Assembly: GCA_030427205.1 (NCBI GenBank)
Contig: JAUHXC010000013.1
Location: forward strand, 180,620 to 244,619
Source: a bacterium
GTDB lineage: Bacteria > Myxococcota_A > Bradymonadia > UBA7976 > UBA1532
Length of the DNA: 64,000 bases
Direction of reading: 5' to 3'
Of the stretch, positions 58,954 to 64,000 are shown piece by piece. Within the stretch, counting starts at the first letter, position 1; every line of letters starts with the position of its first letter. The position numbers were made by a program, and so were the translations under genes. The notes under the pieces were generated by a model. The model did no database searches. It saw only the letters and a list, made by a program, of their open reading frames with translations, and was not told the DNA's origin.

Positions 58954-60573
58954 ATGGCCAACTACATCCTCCGACGGGACGGGCGCGACTATCAGGCGCC
59001 CGACCTAGAGACCATGCGCCAGTGGGCATCCGATGGGCGGGTGCTGCCGAGCGACATGGTGTTCTCCCCGCGCTACCAGAGCTGGTACCGCGCACGGGAC
59101 CTGCGCGAGCTGCGCGACGTCCTGCCGCTCTCCGAGCAGTCCACGCCGCCGCCCGTGGCCCGACCGCCCCAGCAGTTCTGGGTGCGCAAGGGCGACCGCA
59201 ACTACGTCGCCGACAGTCTGCAGACGGTCCTCGAATGGGCGTCGAGCGGCAACATCGGCCCCGAAGACCTCATCTACCACCCGTCGTACGGCAAGTGGTT
59301 CAGGGCAGGGGACTCCCCCCAACTCGCCAGCCGTTTTCCGCCGCATATCATGGGCGCCCGGTTGCCGTTCATCCCGCCCGGCGACGATCCGCTGGCCGCG
59401 GGCGCGGGCGCGAGCGACTATTTCCAGCCGGAGACGCGCAGCCGCCCGATGGCTGCGCCCATGCAGAACCCGTCGCGCCGGCGCAGCCTCGTCCCGCGCC
59501 AACGCAGCCGGACGGGTCCGGTCCTGCTCGGCGGTCGGCGACGCCCGACCCGCAGCGGCCCGTTCGCGCCCGACTCGCCGGGCTCGAACTCGTTGGAGTC
59601 GGCCGACTCGACCACCAAGACCGTCACCGACTTCTCGGCCGGCGATGTCGCGCGCGCGATACAGCAGCGTCGCGAGTCTGGCGCGGTCGGCCTGAGCGGG
59701 TTGAAGACCGAGGCGAACCCGGCGGTCCCGGCCGACGACATGTCGCCCACCGAGGCGAACCCGGCGGTTTCTGACGCCGAGCCCGAAGCCCGTCGCGCCG
59801 ACTGGAGCCCGCGCGACGAGGTCGCGCCGCCGTCCGCGGATGGGCCGCCGGACGCACCGCCTGCCGGCGATATGCCCGACGCGCCCGAAGATGCCCCTGC
59901 GGCGCCCGCAGAAGCCAGCCAGCCGCCGCCGACAGCCGCCGAGGACGCCGAGCCCGCCGACGACTCTGCGGCCGTCGACGATGCAGCGCCCGCGACGCCC
60001 GAAGCCAAAGAGCCGGCTGCGCCGTCCGAGCCCGTTGCCGATACCGAGCAGGCCGCGCCGGATGCCGACGCGCATCCGCAGCTCGATCCGTTCTTCGACG
60101 CGCTCGGTGACTTCGACGACGATGACCGGCTGCACGACCGCTTGAAGCTCTTCAAGTCGTTCTATGCCGTCGCCAAGGTCTTCCTCGTCACCAAGGACAT
60201 GCGCCCCGGCGAGCAGCTCGAGACCGAGGCGCGGATTCCGGGTCACGACTTCAAGGGGCAGGAGAAGCGCGCGATCTACGTCGCCATGCGCGAGTTCCTC
60301 GTCGAGCACATGAACGGCAAGGTGAAGGACGCCCAGCACCTCGTCACCGACGAGGAGCGTCCGGGCTTCAACCACTTCTGCTCGGTGGCTGCCTATCTGG
60401 TCACTGTGCTGGACGGGGCCTACGATACGATCGGCCTCCGTCCGCCGGAGCGCTTCGTGGTCGGCAATCGTGGGCGTCCGAAGATGCATCCGGCCGAAGA
60501 AGAGATGATGCTGGACCTCGACCAGGCCATCAAGGCGCTGGTCGCCGTCAAAGCGCGCTCCAAGGCGGCCTGA
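58954..60573 (+). CDS. Protein with two GYF_2-like domains and acidic linker
   Basis: The protein has 539 residues from ATG 58954, preceded by AGGGGTGAG. Residues 1-55 (YILRRDGRDYQAPDLETMRQ ... VFSPRYQSWYRARDL) and 74-127 (FWVRKGDRNYVADSLQTVLE ... IYHPSYGKWFRAGD) are two copies of a GYF_2-like small domain, usually a peptide-binding module. A long linker (about 130-370) is rich in Pro/Ala/Asp/Glu. The C-terminal domain (about 375-539) is helical with FKSFYAVAKVFLVTKDMRPG, PGFNHFCSVAAYLVTVLDGA and RFVVGNRGRPKMHP; I do not recognise it. No export signal is seen, so it is cytoplasmic, possibly a regulatory or scaffold protein. Confidence 0.62.
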   Translation: MANYILRRDGRDYQAPDLETMRQWASDGRVLPSDMVFSPRYQSWYRARDLRELRDVLPLSEQSTPPPVARPPQQFWVRKGDRNYVADSLQTVLEWASSGNIGPEDLIYHPSYGKWFRAGDSPQLASRFPPHIMGARLPFIPPGDDPLAAGAGASDYFQPETRSRPMAAPMQNPSRRRSLVPRQRSRTGPVLLGGRRRPTRSGPFAPDSPGSNSLESADSTTKTVTDFSAGDVARAIQQRRESGAVGLSGLKTEANPAVPADDMSPTEANPAVSDAEPEARRADWSPRDEVAPPSADGPPDAPPAGDMPDAPEDAPAAPAEASQPPPTAAEDAEPADDSAAVDDAAPATPEAKEPAAPSEPVADTEQAAPDADAHPQLDPFFDALGDFDDDDRLHDRLKLFKSFYAVAKVFLVTKDMRPGEQLETEARIPGHDFKGQEKRAIYVAMREFLVEHMNGKVKDAQHLVTDEERPGFNHFCSVAAYLVTVLDGAYDTIGLRPPERFVVGNRGRPKMHPAEEEMMLDLDQAIKALVAVKARSKAA

Positions 60574-60632
60574 GCCGCGCTCGGCGTCGTGGCGGTCGCG
60601 AGGAGGAGGCGGAGTCGGCGGAGCTGCGGCAC

Positions 60633-60652
60633 GCCCGGCAACAGCGCCGGGC
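60633..60652. terminator. Hairpin between convergent genes
   Basis: GCCCGGC (60633-60639) and GCCGGGC (60646-60652) form a 7-bp stem with AACAGC loop, between the GYF-like gene and the convergent DUF547 gene. It could end transcription from either direction. Confidence 0.5.
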
Positions 60653-60672
60653 GGCGGCTCAACGCGCGACGT

Positions 60673-61398
60673 TCACTTGGCCTTGTTCAGATTCCAGTCG
60701 TACGGCAAGAACTGCAGCGCCTTGGCCTCGGTCAGCGCCTTCTTCTTCGCCTCGTCCTTGACGAACTTGGCCAGATAGGCCTGCACGCTGGGCTGGAAGT
60801 CGACGCCGTACCAGTTGAAGATCTCCGACAGCTTCACCCCGTCGGCGCCGATCTGGTTGCGCTGGGGATCGTTCGCGAACGCCGTGAAGACCTGATCGAG
60901 TTGAGCATCGAGCTTGGCCGCGGTGAACGCGAAAGGCGCCAGCGGCGGGCATGAGATGCTCGCGCAGTTGAGCGCGGCGTGAATCCGGGCGTCCTTGAAC
61001 GTCGGCCGGATGACCTTGTTCTCGATGTCGTTGAGCGCGTACTTCTTGCCGCCCACCGTGTAGTCGGCCCGCTTGAAGAAGCCGAAGTCGGGGTAGACGT
61101 TGCCGACGCTGGTGATGCCCGGCCAGTGCTTGAGCACGCCGGCGATGGTGTGGGCGTTGTAGGCGTTGATCCAGAAGGCGAGGCGGGCCTTGTCGTCGGG
61201 CAAGGTGGCCGGATCGGTCTTCTCGAGCATCTCGACGTACGCCTTGAAGTCGGCGTTGCCGACGAAGCCGGCATAGTCGAGCATCTGGCCCTTCACATGG
61301 GCCTTGAGCAGCGCATCGAACTTCGAATGGTCGACGTCGGCGGCGCTGGCCGCGACCGGCACCAGCAACGCGAAGAGCATCAGCAGCGAACGGAACAT
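60673..61398 (-). CDS. Secreted DUF547-family protein
   Basis: The protein has 241 residues. ATG 61398 has GGAGG upstream on its strand. A signal peptide covers about 1-19 (ending ASAAD). The DUF547 core is seen as FWINAYNAHTIAGVLKHWPG, FFKRADYTVGGKKYALNDIE, and RIHAALNCASISCPPL. Function of the family is not established. It is exported and probably extracytoplasmic. A further 31-residue extension upstream in frame lacks initiation signals. Confidence 0.8.
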   Translation of the reverse strand: MFRSLLMLFALLVPVAASAADVDHSKFDALLKAHVKGQMLDYAGFVGNADFKAYVEMLEKTDPATLPDDKARLAFWINAYNAHTIAGVLKHWPGITSVGNVYPDFGFFKRADYTVGGKKYALNDIENKVIRPTFKDARIHAALNCASISCPPLAPFAFTAAKLDAQLDQVFTAFANDPQRNQIGADGVKLSEIFNWYGVDFQPSVQAYLAKFVKDEAKKKALTEAKALQFLPYDWNLNKAK

Positions 61399-61567
61399 CT
61401 GTCGTCCTCCCAGGGCGACCGCCGTGCGCGGCCACCATTGCTTCGGATGGCCCGGCGACCCCCCCACGGGCGTCGATATCCTCATCCGAGCCGCGGCGCC
61501 GACGAGCGTCGGCGTTCAATCTTCAAAAGGATGGGTGGCCGACCGTCTCCCGTCGGCGAGCGGGCGC

Positions 61568-61930
61568 TCAGATCGCCGACTCGAGGGCCCGGGCCGCCGC
61601 GCGGGCAGCCGACATCACGCTGCCCACCTGATCGCTGCCCTCGACCTGGACCACGAGCTGGTACTCGTCGCCGACCTTCAGGCTCAGCACCGCGCCGGTC
61701 CGCCCGCGCACCACGACGCGACGCACCGCCTCGCGGCCTGCGCTCTCCTCCGCCGACGACAGCCGACGCAGCGCGATGCCGTTGTAGGCCGCGCACAGCC
61801 GCAGGGTCTCCTTGGCGTCACGGGGCATCAGCGCGATGTCTTCGCCGTCCAGATCGGTGAAGGCAGCGCCCTTCACCGTCGGGCAGCGGCTGATGAGCTT
61901 CTCGAGGGGATCATTGAGCGGATCGGCCAT
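61568..61930 (-). CDS. Roadblock/LC7-like small protein
   Basis: The protein has 120 residues. ATG 61930 has GGAGGT 5 bases upstream. The sequence pattern PLEKLISRCPTVKGAAFTDL ... GEDIALMP, followed by a helix and two further strands (RRVVVRGRTGAVLSLKVG, YQLVVQVEGSDQVG) and a final helix, resembles roadblock/longin-type dimerisation domains. In bacteria these often partner small GTPases such as MglA in polarity control, and none is encoded nearby. The assignment is moderate. Confidence 0.55.
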   Translation of the reverse strand: MADPLNDPLEKLISRCPTVKGAAFTDLDGEDIALMPRDAKETLRLCAAYNGIALRRLSSAEESAGREAVRRVVVRGRTGAVLSLKVGDEYQLVVQVEGSDQVGSVMSAARAAARALESAI

Positions 61931-62084
61931 CACCGACCTCCAGACGTGCAGCGATGATCGTTCCTAGCATGCCCCCGGCACCCCGGCAAGACGCGCAGAC
62001 CGGGGCAGCCGTTGACACTCGACCGCGATCGGGGCCACCCTCCGCCCGTCCCGGCCCGCCGCCGAGACACAGCAGGAGCGCGCC

Positions 62085-63104
62085 ATGTCCAGGACCCCGA
62101 CCCTCAACGAGATCCTCGAAGGCAACGTCCCGCTCACCAGCAACCGCGAGATGCTCGCCGAGCTCGCCCGTCAGCGGGAGAGCCGGGTCCTCGCGCTGGT
62201 GCTCGCGCGAGGCGTCGCCCTCCGTACCGGGTTCATCCCGCCGCTGCTCGACGTGCTCGAGACCCTGCCCGAAGGCGGCAGCCTCGACCTGTACATCGAT
62301 ACGTTCGGCGGGGCGAGCGAAGAGGCGTGGCGCATCGTCTCGATGCTGCGCGAGCGCTTCGACCGCTACACCGCGGTCATCCCGTTCGCCGCGACCCCCG
62401 GGGCGACTCAGATCGCGCTCGGCGCCGACGACCTGATGATGGGCGAGGCCAGCAGCCTCGCGCCCATCGAGCCGGCCCGACTCAAGGCGGTGCGCGACGA
62501 CGACGGCGAAAATCGCACGATGACCGCCTACGACGTGCACCACTACCTGCAGTTCGTGCAGCGCGCCCTCGGCGTCGAGCGGCTGCCGGCGGACAGCCCG
62601 CTCTGGTCGGCGCTCACCGAACGGGTCGACCCGATGGTCATCGGCATCACCGAGAAGGCCCACCAGATCAACCGCCTCGTCACCCGTCGATGCCTCGAGA
62701 CCCACCTCGACCCCGAAAAGGACCGGGAGCAGATCGCCTCCATCCTCGACGAGGTCGGCGCGGGCACCCTGGGCCGCCGATTCCCGATCACCCGCCGGGA
62801 CTGTGAGCGGCGCCTCGGCTTGCAGGTGCTCAAGCCCGCCCGTGAGATCTGGCATGCGGTGTGGACCCTCGAGACCTACTACCGCCAGATGCTCGACATC
62901 GAAGGCGACCTGCAACTCGGCGACAAGCAGCACTACACCGTCGGCTTCGACGGATTCATCGACACCGTCGAAGAGCGGCGGGTCCTCTTGCGCATCACCC
63001 GGGTCGACGAACACGGCCGCCCGATTGCCGACAAGCCTGTCCTGCATCGCTGGGTCAGCCCCAAGGGCCGCGAAGTCATCCTCGACGAAGAACTGGAACT
63101 CTGA
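62085..63104 (+). CDS. ClpP-class SDH_sah-type (serine dehydrogenase proteinase-like) protein
   Basis: The protein has 339 residues. The region VALRTGFIPPLLDVLETLPE, LDLYIDTFGGASEEAWRIVS, and IALGADDLMMGEASSLAPIE matches the crotonase-fold protease group around SppA/SDH_sah. The nucleophile segment reads PFAATPGATQIAL, while active relatives have a Ser at the Pro/Thr position, so the enzyme may be inactive or use another residue. The C-terminal part (from about 215) adds a helical and a beta region (HYTVGFDGFIDTVEERRVLL). No membrane helix is seen. The gene overlaps the next by one base. Confidence 0.65.
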   Translation: MSRTPTLNEILEGNVPLTSNREMLAELARQRESRVLALVLARGVALRTGFIPPLLDVLETLPEGGSLDLYIDTFGGASEEAWRIVSMLRERFDRYTAVIPFAATPGATQIALGADDLMMGEASSLAPIEPARLKAVRDDDGENRTMTAYDVHHYLQFVQRALGVERLPADSPLWSALTERVDPMVIGITEKAHQINRLVTRRCLETHLDPEKDREQIASILDEVGAGTLGRRFPITRRDCERRLGLQVLKPAREIWHAVWTLETYYRQMLDIEGDLQLGDKQHYTVGFDGFIDTVEERRVLLRITRVDEHGRPIADKPVLHRWVSPKGREVILDEELEL

Positions 63105-63877
63105 TGGCCGAAGACCGCCTCCAGAAGATCATTGCGCGTGCCGGCATCACCAGCCGCCGCAAAGCCGAAGGGCTCATCACCGCCGGGCGCGTCCGCGTCG
63201 ACGGGAAGATCGTGACCGAGCTCGGCGCCAAGGCCGACCCCGAGACCGCGCGCATCGAAGTCGACGGCAACGCCATCGAGCTGCCGCGGGCTTGGAGCTA
63301 CATCATCATCAACAAGCCGCCCGGGGCGGTCACGACAGCCGCCGACGAGTTCGACCGCCAGACCGTGCTCGACCTCCTCAAAGGCGTCGACGCGCGCGTC
63401 TTCCCCGTCGGCCGGCTCGACCGCGACGCGGAGGGGCTCTTGTTGCTGACCAACGACGGCGACCTCGCTGCGGCGCTGACCCATCCCGCCGGTGAAGTCC
63501 CCAAGGTGTATCGCACCAAGCTCAAGGGCCAGCCGACGGACAAGGCGCTCGAACAGCTCATGTTCGGCGTCGACCTCGAAGACGGCCTGGCCCGCGCCGA
63601 GTACGTGCACCGCGTCGACCTCGGCCGGCGCCAGAGCCGGACCAACGCCTGGATCGAGCTCACCGTCACCGAGGGACGCAACCACCTCGTCAAGCGCATG
63701 TGCGCCGCGATCGGCCACCCGGTGCTCAAGCTGCGTCGAATGAAGTTCGCCAACCTCGACATGGAAGGTCTGCGGCCCGGTCAGCATCGACCCCTCGGCA
63801 AGGACGAACTGCGCAAGCTGCGCGCCATCGCGCGCACCGCCGGCCGCAAGCGCGATGCCAGCCGCCGTGGAAAATAA
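63104..63877 (+). CDS. rluB: RsuA/RluB-family pseudouridine synthase
   Basis: The protein has 257 residues. ATG 63104 overlaps the previous stop. An S4 domain (LQKIIARAGITSRRKAEGLI) is followed by IIINKPPGAVTT, GRLDRDAEGLLLLTNDGDL with catalytic Asp106, and EGRNHLVKRMCAAIGHPVLK followed by LRRMKFANL. The family isomerises a uridine in rRNA, and the layout fits RluB (23S rRNA) more than RsuA. The C-terminal tail is Lys/Arg-rich. Confidence 0.85.
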   Translation: MAEDRLQKIIARAGITSRRKAEGLITAGRVRVDGKIVTELGAKADPETARIEVDGNAIELPRAWSYIIINKPPGAVTTAADEFDRQTVLDLLKGVDARVFPVGRLDRDAEGLLLLTNDGDLAAALTHPAGEVPKVYRTKLKGQPTDKALEQLMFGVDLEDGLARAEYVHRVDLGRRQSRTNAWIELTVTEGRNHLVKRMCAAIGHPVLKLRRMKFANLDMEGLRPGQHRPLGKDELRKLRAIARTAGRKRDASRRGK

Positions 63878-63943
63878 TGGGTGCATATCCCGATCTACAT
63901 CTGATCGAGCCGCGTAGTTTCGCGCCTTTGCGCCCCTGACAAG

Positions 63944-64000
63944 ATGGAAGAGGAGGCCGTACCCCTCGGTTATTCGGAGTGCTTGAACCAAAACGCCGAA
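63944..64000 (+). CDS. Possible start of a gene running off the window
   Basis: An ATG at 63944 opens a frame without stop to the end of the window (MEEEAVPLGYSECLNQNAE). No good ribosome-binding site precedes it, and the local sequence is less GC-rich than normal coding DNA here, so this is only a possibility. Confidence 0.2.
   Translation, partial: MEEEAVPLGYSECLNQNAE

Noticed and set aside
63878..64000. Possible tRNA or small RNA at the window end
   Set aside because: No cloverleaf, CCA end or T-loop consensus could be found in this stretch.

Overview
The window is about 70% GC and densely coded, and no tRNA, rRNA, transposase or CRISPR array was recognised. Several traits point to a predatory or social delta-proteobacterial lineage, most probably Myxococcota or a close relative such as Bradymonadota. 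These are lipoproteins with Pro-Asp-Ala repeat linkers, a MopE-type metal-binding motif, a thrombospondin-type/CARDB surface protein with a hydrophobic-polyarginine tail, CHAT and PEGA proteins, HEAT-repeat membrane proteins and a lone ClpV. The genus cannot be resolved from this sequence.

Layout. 1-1973: end of a secreted gluzincin metallopeptidase and a lipoprotein. 2124-8939: a compact same-strand biosynthetic cluster of the isonitrile (PvcA/PvcB) type. It holds a three-part protein (two cyclic-nucleotide-binding domains, isonitrile synthase, DUF924), an O-methyltransferase, a second divergent PvcA-like enzyme, and a PvcB-like Fe(II)/2-oxoglutarate dioxygenase fused to a cytochrome P450. 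Start/stop overlap, tight spacing and good ribosome sites suggest co-transcription. 9043-13045: HEAT-like, unknown, truncated GNAT and DUF4328 genes, with two gene-poor gaps. 13312-20875: a 1361-residue protein of unknown function, two Asp/Pro/Ala-rich lipoproteins (one with two CxxCH motifs) and a YfcC-type transporter. 20876-21900: a palindrome-rich gap and an orphan half-ketoreductase of polyketide-synthase type. 22005-24308: an LtrA domain fused to an inward-rectifier K+ channel.

24363-31002: an array of four tiny paralogous lipoproteins, a cytochrome c-NnrU fusion, a VTT membrane protein, and a three-gene operon led by a CHAT peptidase behind a near-consensus promoter. 31008-45963: a sulfatase-fold membrane protein, HEAT-repeat membrane proteins, the giant Ca-binding-repeat surface protein, a lone ClpV with a repeat-encoded tail, and a DUF432/MscS pair (the MscS continues to 46860). 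46920-50465: a tight run with a RING-like membrane protein, SAM hydroxide adenosyltransferase, lipoprotein and TrmA/RlmD-family RNA methyltransferase. 50623-63877: a permease-like/toroid/membrane-protein operon, a PEGA outer-envelope protein, two pseudouridine synthases, a lytic transglycosylase, a double GYF-like protein, DUF547, a roadblock-like protein and a ClpP-class SDH_sah protein.

The strongest candidate for an undescribed system is the isonitrile cluster, where a cyclic-nucleotide sensor appears to be built into the biosynthetic enzyme. The LtrA-Kir fusion and the CHAT operon come next. All functions are inferred from motifs read by eye. No database search was run.
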